This document shows, piece after piece, positions 56,073 to 63,886 of a stretch of 64,000 nucleotides of DNA. Location: contig NZ_JAJAQI010000001.1 in the NCBI RefSeq assembly GCF_020523605.1, positions 186,001 to 250,000 on the forward strand, given 5' to 3'. The stretch is from Roseicella aerolata (lineage in GTDB: Bacteria; Pseudomonadota; Alphaproteobacteria; Acetobacterales; Acetobacteraceae). Every line of letters begins with the position of its first letter. The first letter of the stretch is position 1. The notes beneath the pieces were generated by a model. It saw only the letters and a list, made by a program, of their open reading frames with translations, did not search any database and was not told where the DNA came from. Both the position numbers and the translations under genes were made by a program.

Positions 56073-56675
56073 ATGCCGACCCGGCGCGCCGCCCTGCTGC
56101 TGCCCCTGCTCGCCGCCGCCTGCGCCGGGCAGCAGGAGCCGGCCTTCGTCCCACCCGGACCGATGCGCTTCAGCCATCTCACGCCGCTGCCGCTGAACGT
56201 GGCGGCGATCGAGGTGACGGAGGCCAGCCCGCCGCCGCAGATCGGCGATGTCGGTGCCCGGCTCTCGCCGATGCCGGCCGAGGCGGTGCGGATCATGGGC
56301 CGGGACCGGCTGCTCGCCGTCGGCGCCAGCGGGGAGGGGCACTTCGCCGTCACCCATGCCGCGCTGGTCCAGGGGCGGGACAGCCTGACCTGCCTGGTCG
56401 GCTGCCGGCTGGAGATCCTCTCGGCCGAGGGCCAGCGCATGGGGTTCGTCGAGGCGCAGTCGCGCCGGGCGGTCAGCGGCACGGATGCCGGCCGGCCGCG
56501 GGCGGCGGAGGCGCTGCTGCGCAACGCCATGGACGACCTGAATGTGGAGTTCGAGTTCCAGCTTCGCCGGGCGCTGCGCGACTGGCTGGTGGAGGTGACG
56601 CCGGGGGCGGACGGGACCCTGCCGGCGCCGCCGCCGCCGGCGGGGGTCACCAAGGAGGAGTTGCCGAGAGGCTAG
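56073..56675 (+). CDS. Predicted lipoprotein of unknown function
   Basis: A 200-residue protein with a lipoprotein signal (MPTRRAALLLPLLAAAC; Cys17). The mature part has no domain I recognise; it contains LPLNVAAIEVTEA, a Cys pair in LTCLVGCRLEIL and an acidic helix VEFEFQLRRALRDWLVEV. Proteins of this length with the signal and the LPLNVAxIEV stretch are seen near hslO in related bacteria, but that is a memory, not evidence from here. It lies 44 bp after hslO, likely the same transcript. Its TAG stop is part of the P1 repeat that follows. Confidence 0.8.
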   Translation: MPTRRAALLLPLLAAACAGQQEPAFVPPGPMRFSHLTPLPLNVAAIEVTEASPPPQIGDVGARLSPMPAEAVRIMGRDRLLAVGASGEGHFAVTHAALVQGRDSLTCLVGCRLEILSAEGQRMGFVEAQSRRAVSGTDAGRPRAAEALLRNAMDDLNVEFEFQLRRALRDWLVEVTPGADGTLPAPPPPAGVTKEELPRG

Positions 56676-56774
56676 AGCAGATCGCGGAGGGGCGTGAACG
56701 CCCCGCAGTGTGAATCTGCTCTACAAACGGCGGTCCACAGCGGATTGGCGTTCAGATATGAACGCAATCCGCCG
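56671..56774 (+). repeat. Composite palindromic repeat (P1-P2), 56.7-kb copy
   Basis: P1 (56671-56722) has outer arms AGAGCAGAT/ATCTGCTCT and inner arms GGGGCGT-GA-ACGCCCC. After 15 bp comes P2 (56738-56774) with CGGATTGGCGTTCA and TGAACGCAATCCG, exact apart from one bulged G. The first bases GCTAG contain the stop codon of the preceding gene. One P1 mismatch separates this copy from the one at 63.1 kb, which lies in the opposite orientation. Confidence 0.9.
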
Positions 56775-56932
56775 CGGAGCAAACCACGGCCGGGTGGACC
56801 CGCCCGGGCGCCGTGATTCGTCCGTTCGAGCGACAGGCTGGGCTGTCGGGCGGTTGGTGCCCGCCCGCCACGGCCCGCGCCGCAAAGCCGGTGGATGGCC
56901 GGACGGGGCGCGGCACCCTGGCGCCGTTCACT

Positions 56933-56967
56933 GGTGCGGCTGTTGGCGTTGCACCAACAGCCGCACC
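56933..56967 (-). terminator. 14-bp perfect hairpin downstream of the second RTX gene
   Basis: GGTGCGGCTGTTGG (56933-56946), loop CGTTGCA, CCAACAGCCGCACC (56954-56967). On the - strand it begins 27 bp after the RTX stop, as a terminator would, although no U tract follows. It is the longest perfect hairpin seen in the window. Confidence 0.75.
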
Positions 56968-56993
56968 TCCCGCGTCAGGCCGACGTCATCGGC

Positions 56994-57560
56994 TCAGAGG
57001 AAGAAGTCGTTGGCAATGAAGGGGACGTGCCCGCTGACCCTGAGGGCGACTTCATAGGCCGCGTCACTGTCCGTGTTGCCGTACACATAGGTGTCACCAC
57101 CGACATACTGGTAGCCGAGATCGCCCTTCCCGAGCCCCTTGCCCGCGAGGTTGCCCACCCAGTGGAAGGCCTGGTTGCCCCAGGTGGACGGGCTGAAGGT
57201 TTCGTGGGTCTTGGCATCGATGCCGCTCAGGTCGATCTTGTCGCCTTCCGAATACTTGAAATCCCAGATCGCGTCGTACCAGGTTTCCTGGACCGTGTTG
57301 TACTTGAAGACGTCGGCACCCTTGCCGCCTGTCAGGCCATCGGCGCCTTCCCCGCCGATCAGGGTGTCGTTTCCGTCGCCGCCATCGAGGTAGTCGTTGC
57401 CGGCATGCCCGTAAAGAAGGTCGTTGCCGCCCTGGCCGTACATGTAGTCGTTGCCGGCGTACCCATAAAGAATGTCGTTTCCGCCGTAGCCATACATGTG
57501 GTCCTGAACAGTAGTTCCGCCAATGACTTCGCCGGCGTTGGTTCCATAGATGGTAGCCAT
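56994..57560 (-). CDS. RTX-type calcium-binding repeat protein
   Basis: A 188-residue acidic protein made of RTX repeats at about residues 24-82 (GGNDILYGYAGNDYMYGQGGNDLLYGHAGNDYLDGGDGNDTLIGGEGADGLTGGKGADVF) followed by WDFKYSEGDKIDLSGIDA, the usual end of an RTX block. Tyr is frequent in the repeats. There is no N-terminal signal; the C-terminus is IANDFFL, like AASDFIL in the 34-kb RTX protein, which points to the same type I secretion route. AGAGGA lies 9 bp before the ATG. The codon use is less GC-biased than its neighbours, hinting at transfer or different expression. Confidence 0.9.
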   Translation of the reverse strand: MATIYGTNAGEVIGGTTVQDHMYGYGGNDILYGYAGNDYMYGQGGNDLLYGHAGNDYLDGGDGNDTLIGGEGADGLTGGKGADVFKYNTVQETWYDAIWDFKYSEGDKIDLSGIDAKTHETFSPSTWGNQAFHWVGNLAGKGLGKGDLGYQYVGGDTYVYGNTDSDAAYEVALRVSGHVPFIANDFFL

Positions 57561-57945
57561 GTCGTGGATCCTCTGTAATGGAGAGTTGTGGTGTGTGGGC
57601 TGGACATTTCTTTCACTTGGGCGAGGAGGCTGCGATCTGGCCGACCTCCTCGGTAGTGAGGGGAAGTATAAGTCTGTGCTGGCTTGAATCTGTGCTCCGG
57701 CGCACCACGGCGATACAGCGCCTCTTTTCCGGAAGAGCCGCCGGACGCCGGAGCAGGTCGTGTCGGCCGGCGGCGCGTGCGCCTCGCGGCCAGCGCCGGT
57801 GCGGGCGGGTTTCCCCCGTCCGGCCTTGACCCGAGGTCACTGGGCATTGGACGTCCCAGGTCGGATCCTTTCAAACTCCCTCGGCGGCAGGGGGCAGGCG
57901 ACCCCCGGACCCCGCCTGAGTCGGCCAAGCCTGGGGAGGAATCCT
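57561..57945. other. Divergent RTX / RidA intergenic region
   Basis: About 385 bp with no supported gene. The part next to the RTX gene (57600-57700) is AT-richer than average and should hold the RTX promoter. No repeat of the P1/P2 family is here. Confidence 0.5.
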
Positions 57946-58329
57946 ATGCCCATCGAACTGTCCAACCCGCCCACCGTGCACAAGCCGGGGGCTTATTCGC
58001 ATGCCGTGCTGGTTACCAACCCGGGGCGCCGCCTCGTCATCTCCGGCCAGGTCGGCACCGCGCCGGACGGCACCATCGCCGAGGGCGGCGCGGCGCAGAT
58101 CGACCAGGCGCTGGCCAATCTCGGTGCCATCCTGGCGGCACATGGGATGAGCCCGGCCAATCTGGTGAAGGTCACCGTCTTCCTGACCGACCCGGCGCTG
58201 ATCCCCGCCTGGCGGGAGAAGCGCGGCGCCTGGCAGGGGGAGCATCGCCCGGCCAGCACCCTGCTGATCGTCGCCGGCCTCGCCGACCCGCGCTTCGTCG
58301 TGGAGGTGGAGGCGGAAGCGGCGGCGTGA
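57946..58329 (+). CDS. RidA family protein lacking the canonical Arg
   Basis: YjgF/RidA-fold protein of 127 aa, trimeric in the family. The fold markers are HAVLVTNPGRRLVISGQVGTAPDGTIAEGGAAQIDQALANLGAILAAHGMSPANLVKVTVFLTDPALIPAWREKR. In the enamine/imine deaminase RidA, a C-terminal VEVARLP motif holds an essential Arg; here the matching segment is LIVAGLADP, with Gly instead. It may therefore belong to a non-deaminase subgroup. GGGGAGGA precedes the ATG. Confidence 0.85.
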   Translation: MPIELSNPPTVHKPGAYSHAVLVTNPGRRLVISGQVGTAPDGTIAEGGAAQIDQALANLGAILAAHGMSPANLVKVTVFLTDPALIPAWREKRGAWQGEHRPASTLLIVAGLADPRFVVEVEAEAAA

Positions 58330-58387
58330 CCCGTTGGGGCGGAGGATGCGTCCCGCCCGCAGGAGAACGGAAGGGGGTGGGCCCGGC

Positions 58388-58487
58388 GCGGATCGCGGGA
58401 GGCCGCGAACGCCCGGAGGCGTGAATCGGCCCGAAGAACAGAAAGCCGCGGCGGATGGAGGTTCAGTCCTGAACGCGATCCGCGGTG
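58388..58487 (+). repeat. Composite palindromic repeat (P1-P2), 58.4-kb copy
   Basis: P1-like part 58388-58432 (GCGGATCGCGGGAGGCCGCG... ending GTGAATCGGCCC) and P2-like part about 58447-58487 (GCGGATGGAGGTTCAG, then CTGAACGCGATCCGC), in P1-P2 order on the + strand. It is a diverged relative of the 56.7-kb copy. Confidence 0.65.
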
Positions 58488-58565
58488 GCTCCGCCCCCCT
58501 TGCACCAGATCAAGGCGGTCGCCCGATAACTCCCGCATGCTGGGGCATGGGTCGGGGAGGCGTCC

Positions 58566-59159
58566 ATGCTGACCTACAATGACTGCCTGGGACTGAGCGG
58601 GCTCACGCCGGAGCAGGTCGCGGCCCTCGCCCGGCATGAGCACCTGCCCGAGATCGTCGCGCTGGAGATGGGGTGGTCCCTGTGCGGGACGCCGGAGGGC
58701 AGGCGGCGGATCCGGCAGATGATCCTCGATGAGGTCGCGGCGGCCTGCCGGCATGGCGACCCGCAGGGCGCCGCCCGGCTGGGCCTTGCGCTGCACCACT
58801 TCCTCGATGCCTATCCGGGCAGCCCGGCAGGGACCGCGGCGCAGGATGCCGTTCCGCCGCGGGATGCGGTGCCGCAGGCTCTCGGCCTCGATCCGGGGGC
58901 CGCATCCCGGGTGCGGGAACGCCTGGACACCTATCTGGCGGCGATGCTGCAGCGCTTCGGTCTGGACCAGGCGGAGGCCGAGGCGCGCTTCCCGGCCGAG
59001 ATGCTGGCGGCGGCGATGTGCTGCGCCAGCTGCACCGGGACGGGGCGGTGCAGACGCTTCCTCTCCGACATGGCGGGCGCCGAGGCGCCGCCGGCCTTCT
59101 GTCCGAATGCGCGGCTTCTCGCGGCGCTGGGGCCACGGGCGGAGCGGCCGGGCGCGTGA
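58566..59159 (+). CDS. DUF6455-like Cys-rich protein
   Basis: A 197-residue soluble protein. The C-terminal ~50 residues MCCASCTGTGRCRRFLSDMAGAEAPPAFCPNARLLAAL match the DUF6455 pattern of spaced cysteines before FCPN, which could bind a metal. The N-terminal part (LTYNDCLGLSGLTPEQVAALARHEHLPEIVALEMGWSLCGTPEG) is helical and resembles a conserved domain often found in alphaproteobacteria beside this tail. No function is known. Confidence 0.75.
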   Translation: MLTYNDCLGLSGLTPEQVAALARHEHLPEIVALEMGWSLCGTPEGRRRIRQMILDEVAAACRHGDPQGAARLGLALHHFLDAYPGSPAGTAAQDAVPPRDAVPQALGLDPGAASRVRERLDTYLAAMLQRFGLDQAEAEARFPAEMLAAAMCCASCTGTGRCRRFLSDMAGAEAPPAFCPNARLLAALGPRAERPGA

Positions 59160-59281
59160 GGCGCCCATCGGGCCGGCACGGGCCTTCCGGTCCTGCCGCG
59201 GGGCGGCGTGACGGCCCGGCAGGGAACCGCGGGGGATGCCGCGCGCTGAGGCACGCTGCACACCCGGAAGGATCCCGAGAG

Positions 59282-59542
59282 ATGCGCCAACCCGTCCTGC
59301 CCCTCCTGCTGCTGGCGGTGCTGCTGTCCGCCTGCACGGTGCGCCGCGAGGTCAGCGCCCCGCCCGTCTATTCCCAGGCCTCGCCCTACGCCACCCAGGC
59401 GACGCCGGTGGTGCGGGACAGCTACTGCGCCGAGGCGGTGAGCGAGGCGCAGGCAGCCGCCGGCCGCGCCGCGGTCAGCGGCACCGGCCGGGACGCCAAC
59501 CGTGCGGAGCGCGCCGCCGCCTATGCCCGGCGCGACTGCTGA
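59282..59542 (+). CDS. Small predicted lipoprotein
   Basis: An 86-residue protein with a clear lipoprotein signal (MRQPVLPLLLLAVLLSAC, Cys18). The mature part is short, with a Tyr/Ala-rich segment and two cysteines (DSYCAEAVSEAQ; YARRDC at the end). No domain is recognised. Confidence 0.65.
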   Translation: MRQPVLPLLLLAVLLSACTVRREVSAPPVYSQASPYATQATPVVRDSYCAEAVSEAQAAAGRAAVSGTGRDANRAERAAAYARRDC

Positions 59543-59797
59543 CGCGGGTCGTCGGCGGATGGAACCGGCCGTGAACGGACACGGATGCCGGCCGCGCCGG
59601 ATCGCCGGTCCGGCCGGGATGCGACGCGGCGCCGAGGGCGGCGAGGCAGGCCTGCCGCCGCCCGCCTGACCGTGGCACCCGGCTCGGCGCCGAAGCGCAG
59701 GCGCGATGGGGCGGGCCCGATGCCCGGCACCGCTGCAGGCCATCATCCGCAGGGCAGATCGATGCGCCGGGGCGGCCTCGCCCCGCCGTGATCCGCC

Positions 59798-60439
59798 CTA
59801 TCCCTCGAGCCCGCCGCGCTGGCCGCTGATCATCGCCAGGAATTCCCGGCGGGTGGAGGCATCGTCGCGGAAGGCGCCGAGCATGCGGCTGGTCACCATG
59901 GAGACGCCCGGCTTGTGGATGCCGCGCGTGGTCATGCACTGGTGCGCCGCCTCGATCACCACGGCGACGCCCTTCGGCTTCAGCACGTCGTTGATGCAGT
60001 TGGCCACCTGCGCGGTGAGCTTTTCCTGGATCTGCAGGCGCTTGGCATAGACCTCCAGCACCCGGGCAAGCTTGCTGATGCCGACGACACGGCCGGCCGG
60101 CAAATAGGCGATATGCGCGCGGCCGATGATCGGCACCATGTGGTGCTCGCAGTGGCTCTCCAGCCGGATGTCGCGCAGCACGACCATCTCGTCATAGCCG
60201 TCCGTCTCCTCGAAGGAGCGGGCGAGGAGTTCCACCGGGTCGGTCTCGTAGCCCGCAAAGAATTCCTCATAGGCGCGCACCACGCGCGCCGGGGTGTCGA
60301 TCAGCCCCTCCCGGTCCGGGTCGTCGCCGGTCCAGCGCAGCAGGGTGCGCACCGCCGCCTCGGCTTCCTCCCGCGTCGGGCGCCCTGTGAGCGAGGCATT
60401 GGTCGGGACGATCTCGGCGGGCGGGGTCTGGATGTTCAC
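59798..60439 (-). CDS. folE: GTP cyclohydrolase I FolE
   Basis: GTP to 7,8-dihydroneopterin triphosphate, first step of folate synthesis. The 213-residue protein has the zinc-binding [18 protein letters not shown] (Cys and His ligands) and, further on, the second Cys in [19 protein letters not shown] and [16 protein letters not shown] are FolE signatures. Length is typical of bacterial FolE. It is single-gene on the - strand. Confidence 0.98.
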   Translation of the reverse strand: MNIQTPPAEIVPTNASLTGRPTREEAEAAVRTLLRWTGDDPDREGLIDTPARVVRAYEEFFAGYETDPVELLARSFEETDGYDEMVVLRDIRLESHCEHHMVPIIGRAHIAYLPAGRVVGISKLARVLEVYAKRLQIQEKLTAQVANCINDVLKPKGVAVVIEAAHQCMTTRGIHKPGVSMVTSRMLGAFRDDASTRREFLAMISGQRGGLEG

Positions 60440-60600
60440 GATGCGGGATCCTCGGGCCTGGGGCGTCCGGTGGTCGGTCGCTTGACCGTCCGGCGCCCTC
60501 TTCGTCCCGCAGATGGGTCGATTCGGCGGGCGCGCAATACTGGCCCGGCAAGCCTAGCCGCAGCCCTGCCCCCCGCCCAGGGCCGCCCTGCCGCACCGGT

Positions 60601-61818
60601 TCAGCCGCTCGCCTCGATGACCTCCCGCACCAGCGGGCAGATCTCCCGCGCCCAGGCCGGCCCCTCGAACAGCGCGTCATGCCCCGCGCCGGGCTGGACA
60701 TGGTGCCGGCGCAGACCGGCCGGCAGGCCGCGGCAGAGATCGAAGGCGGCGCGGGCCTGGCCGGGCGGGCAGGCGCCATCCCCGTCCCCCTCCACCACCA
60801 GCGGGGCGGTGTCGCGGATCGCCTCCGGCCGGACCCGGCGGCCGCGCCATTCCATCCGTCCCCGCGCCAACTCCGCCCCGCGGAACACCCGGTGGATGGT
60901 GTCGAGATAGAGCTCCGCCGGCACGTCCATCACCGACCGCAACTCGTCATAGCGCCGGCGATGCGCCGCCGCCGCCGCCGCATCGCCCTGCGTCAGGTTG
61001 CGGAGCTGGGCGAGCTGCGCCGCCAGATGGGTATGGAGGTCGGCGAGCACCGAGCCCGCCATCTGCTGCGCCCCCGGCCGCACCCGCCGCCCCGCGCCGG
61101 GGAAGCCGGGTGGCACGGTTGCCACCTCCATCGTCTCGAACCAGGCGGGCGGCAGGGCGCTGGCCAGCGCCCCCTCCCGCGTCGGCGCGATGCGGGGATC
61201 CACCGGCCCGGCGATCAGGGTCAGGCTGCGCGGCCGGGCGGGGTTCCCGTCCTCGGCCATCAGCGCGGCGGCCGACAGCGCCGCCACCGCGGGCTGTGAC
61301 ACGGCGAGCAGATGCGCGCCCGGCCCCATCGCCTCCAGCCAGGCGATGATCTGCGCCACCTGCTCGTCCAGGCCGAAGCGGCCGAGCGGGAGCGGCACGG
61401 TCCGCGCATCCGTCCAGTCCGTCACATGCACCTCGTGGTCGGGCAGCAGCGCCGCGACCGTCCCGCGCAGGCGGGTGGCGAAATGGCCGGAGAGCGGCGC
61501 CACCACCAGCACGGGCGGGCCGGGGCGGGGCGTGTCCTTCACGAAGCGGAGTAGCCGGCCGAAGGGGGCGGCCTGCACCACCTCCTCCCGCACCGCCACC
61601 ACGCCCTGGCGGGTGCGGGCGCGGGTCAGGCCGAAGGGCGGCTTGCGATGGGTGGTGCCGACATCCTCCAGCAATTGCAGCGCGGCCGCCGCCTGGGCCA
61701 GGGGCAGGGGCCCCGGCCCGTTCGCCTCGACGGCGCGCAGCAGCCCGGCGGCCTGCCGGGCAAGCGGCCGCAGGCGGGCAAGCCATTCCTCCTGGGCGTG
61801 ATGCAGCGGATAGAGCAC
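60601..61818 (-). CDS. phaZ: Intracellular poly(3-hydroxyalkanoate) depolymerase, PhaZ
   Basis: Breaks down the amorphous carbon-storage polymer inside the cell. Starting at GTG 61818 gives 405 aa and MLYPLHHAQEEWLARLRPLA, the characteristic PhaZ N-terminus; the ATG at 61971 would run into the TRAP gene. The family region around VLVVAPLSGHFATRLRGTVAALLPDHEVHVTDWTDARTVPLPLGRFGLDEQV is well kept. At the nucleophile position the usual V-C-Q-P motif reads AVSQP (Ser174 for Cys). Its upstream neighbour on the - strand is a TRAP binding protein, and the GAGGA lies 10 bp before the GTG. Confidence 0.88.
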   Translation of the reverse strand: MLYPLHHAQEEWLARLRPLARQAAGLLRAVEANGPGPLPLAQAAAALQLLEDVGTTHRKPPFGLTRARTRQGVVAVREEVVQAAPFGRLLRFVKDTPRPGPPVLVVAPLSGHFATRLRGTVAALLPDHEVHVTDWTDARTVPLPLGRFGLDEQVAQIIAWLEAMGPGAHLLAVSQPAVAALSAAALMAEDGNPARPRSLTLIAGPVDPRIAPTREGALASALPPAWFETMEVATVPPGFPGAGRRVRPGAQQMAGSVLADLHTHLAAQLAQLRNLTQGDAAAAAAHRRRYDELRSVMDVPAELYLDTIHRVFRGAELARGRMEWRGRRVRPEAIRDTAPLVVEGDGDGACPPGQARAAFDLCRGLPAGLRRHHVQPGAGHDALFEGPAWAREICPLVREVIEASG

Positions 61819-61907
61819 GGGCGAGGGGTCCTCGAATGCCTGGGCCTGGGCGGTTGCAACGCCCGAGGCCCCGGGAGGTCCCGCAGGACCGCCTGGCCCC
61901 CGGTGCG

Positions 61908-62987
61908 TCAGCGCGGCGCCGTCGCCACCGCCTGGAAATTCGCCAGGCTGTCCTCCGCCACCCGGAACCACTGCACCTGTTCCACCCGGAAGCGGTCCCA
62001 GTGCTCATGGATCTGCCGGAAGCGGGCATTCTGCGCGCCGATCTCGGCATAGAGCTCCTGCGCCGCCTTGTAGAGACCCTGCATCACCTCCCGCGGATAG
62101 GGGCGGAGCTGCGTGCCCTGCGCCACCAGCCGGCGCAGCGCCGACGGGTTCAGCACGTCGTATTTGGCGGCCGTCGCGTGATAGGCCTCGGCGCAGGCGG
62201 TCTCCAGCATGCCCTTGTAGGCCGCGGGCAGCGCCTCCCAGGCGCGCAGGTTGACCATGAAGTCGGTGTTCGGCCCGGCTTCCTGGAAGCCCGGATAGTA
62301 GTAGTAGCGGGCGACCCGGGCGAAGCCGAGCTTCTCGTCGTCATAGGGGCCGATATATTCGGCGCCGTCGATCACGCCGCGCTCCAGCGCCGGGTAGATG
62401 TCGGTCGGCGCGATCTGCTGCGGCACCACGCCGAGCTTCTGCATGACGCTGCCGCCCATGCCGGCGATGCGGAATTTGAGGCCCTTCATGTCCTCGATCC
62501 CCTTCAGCTCCCGCTTCGACCAGCCGCCCATCTGGGCGCCGGTGCAGCCGGCGGGGATCTGCCAGATATTCGCCTCGGCGAAGACCGGCTTCAGCTGGTC
62601 CCGCCCGCCGGCATAGTTCAGCCAGGCGAAATTCTGGCGGCTGTTGAGGCCGAAGGGCAGGGCGGAGCCGAAGGCGAAGCTCGGGTCCTTGCCGAAATAG
62701 AACAGCGCGGAGGTGAAGCCGCATTCGACCGAGCCCTGCCCGACCGCATCCAGGATCTGCAGCGCCGGCACCACCTCCCCGGGGGCGGAGACGGTGATCT
62801 CGAAGGCGCCGTCCGACATCTCCCGCACCCGCCGCGCCACGATCTCGGCCGCGCCGTAGAGCGTGTCGAGCGTGCGCGGGAAGCTGTTCGGGCAGCGCCA
62901 GCGCAGCCGCGGCTGGGCATGGGCGAGCATGGGCGCGGCAAGCGCAGCGGCGCCGGCCGTGCCGGCGACGAGGTGGCGGCGGTTCAT
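61908..62987 (-). CDS. TakP-like TRAP transporter substrate-binding protein (DctP family)
   Basis: Periplasmic binding protein of 359 aa. The signal peptide MNRRHLVAGTAGAAALAAPMLAHAQ has an RR pair and looks Tat-like. The mature part starts LRWRCPNSFPRTLDTLYGAAEIVARRV and shows the TakP/lactate-type features GSVECGFTSALFYFGKDPSFAFGSALPFGLNSRQNFAWL and GAEYIGPYDDEKLGF. This group binds 2-oxo acids or lactate. The DctQ and DctM membrane subunits are not seen in the window. Confidence 0.9.
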   Translation of the reverse strand: MNRRHLVAGTAGAAALAAPMLAHAQPRLRWRCPNSFPRTLDTLYGAAEIVARRVREMSDGAFEITVSAPGEVVPALQILDAVGQGSVECGFTSALFYFGKDPSFAFGSALPFGLNSRQNFAWLNYAGGRDQLKPVFAEANIWQIPAGCTGAQMGGWSKRELKGIEDMKGLKFRIAGMGGSVMQKLGVVPQQIAPTDIYPALERGVIDGAEYIGPYDDEKLGFARVARYYYYPGFQEAGPNTDFMVNLRAWEALPAAYKGMLETACAEAYHATAAKYDVLNPSALRRLVAQGTQLRPYPREVMQGLYKAAQELYAEIGAQNARFRQIHEHWDRFRVEQVQWFRVAEDSLANFQAVATAPR

Positions 62988-63099
62988 GCGGACGTTCCCT
63001 TCGGTCGCGCCCTGCGGGCGCTTGCCGGCCAGCCTGCCGGTGCCCTGCCTGCCCCGCAACAGAATGTTGGCGGACCCCCTCAGCGCCGCAGGGCGGCTA

Positions 63100-63203
63100 C
63101 AGCGGATTGCGTTCAAAACTGAACGCCAATCCGCTGCAGGTCATTGTCGGTAGAGCAGATTCACGCTGCGGGGCGTTCACGCCCCTCCGCGATCTGCTCT
63201 AGC
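63100..63203 (-). repeat. Composite palindromic repeat (P1-P2), 63.1-kb copy
   Basis: On the - strand P1 (63203-63152), 15 bp spacer, P2 (63136-63100), the same layout and spacing as the 56.7-kb copy in opposite orientation. P1 is identical to that copy except one base. The end of P1 overlaps the last codons of the DUF1275 gene. Confidence 0.9.
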
Positions 63204-63856
63204 GCCGCGAGCAGGGTGGCGAGCATCGCCGCGGTCGCCGGCACCGCCAGCGCCGCATCGCCCCAGGCCGCCTGCAGGCGGGCGCCTAGCAGGGCGCCCG
63301 CCACCATCGCCGCCCAGCAGGTGGCCTGCTGCGCCCAGGCGGCATGCGGCGCCCGGCCGCGCAGCGCCTGCACCAGCCCCTCCATGCTGCGGGCGAGCGC
63401 GCCGGTGACGAAGGTGACGCCGCCGATGCCCGGAAGGGCGGTGTTCAGCATGCCCATGGCCGGCACCATGGCCCAGGCGGCGGGCGGCAGCGCCCCGGCC
63501 CCGGTGGGGGTGAGCAGCGCGGTGGTCAGCAGCGCCGCGACCAGGGCGAGCACCGCCGGGCTGCGCCAGCGCCCGGCCAGGGCGCCGAGCACGGCTCCGG
63601 CCAGCGCGCCTGCCGCGAAGAGCGCCAGCACCACGCCGAGGGCCCTGGCCCGGCCGGCCTGCGCCTCGGCCGCCGCGATGCCGAGCATGGTGCTGGTGCC
63701 GCTGATGAAGCTGACGAAAAGCTGGTCGAAGCGCAGCCAGCCGATGGCGTCCACGCAGCCGGCCAGCGCGACCAGCGGCACCGCCGCCCAGGGGCTGGCC
63801 GGGGGCGGGCCGGAAACCCTGGGAAGGACGGGCTTTTCCGCCGGGATCAATCGCAT
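63161..63856 (-). CDS. DUF1275 (YoaK) family membrane protein
   Basis: Polytopic inner-membrane protein of 231 aa with about six hydrophobic segments; the family motif is CVDAIGWLRFDQLFVSFISGTSTMLGIAAAEA near residue 34. The C-terminal stretch EQIAEGRERPAA is encoded by the P1 repeat and ends at the TGA inside it. It is 30 bp from the divergent TRAP gene at 63887. ATG 63856 is chosen because upstream residues overlap that gene's start. Confidence 0.9.
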   Translation of the reverse strand: MRLIPAEKPVLPRVSGPPPASPWAAVPLVALAGCVDAIGWLRFDQLFVSFISGTSTMLGIAAAEAQAGRARALGVVLALFAAGALAGAVLGALAGRWRSPAVLALVAALLTTALLTPTGAGALPPAAWAMVPAMGMLNTALPGIGGVTFVTGALARSMEGLVQALRGRAPHAAWAQQATCWAAMVAGALLGARLQAAWGDAALAVPATAAMLATLLAALEQIAEGRERPAA

Positions 63857-63886
63857 TACACCGCCGTTCCTTCCGGGAGATCCGCC

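Noticed and set aside
56671-56774. Insertion-sequence terminal repeats
   Set aside because: No transposase gene lies between or beside the repeats; the palindromic pairs are self-contained modules.
60601-61971. Longer PHA depolymerase from ATG 61971
   Set aside because: It overlaps the TRAP gene by 64 bp with a Gly/Pro-rich leader; the GTG at 61818 gives the family N-terminus MLY-L---Q.
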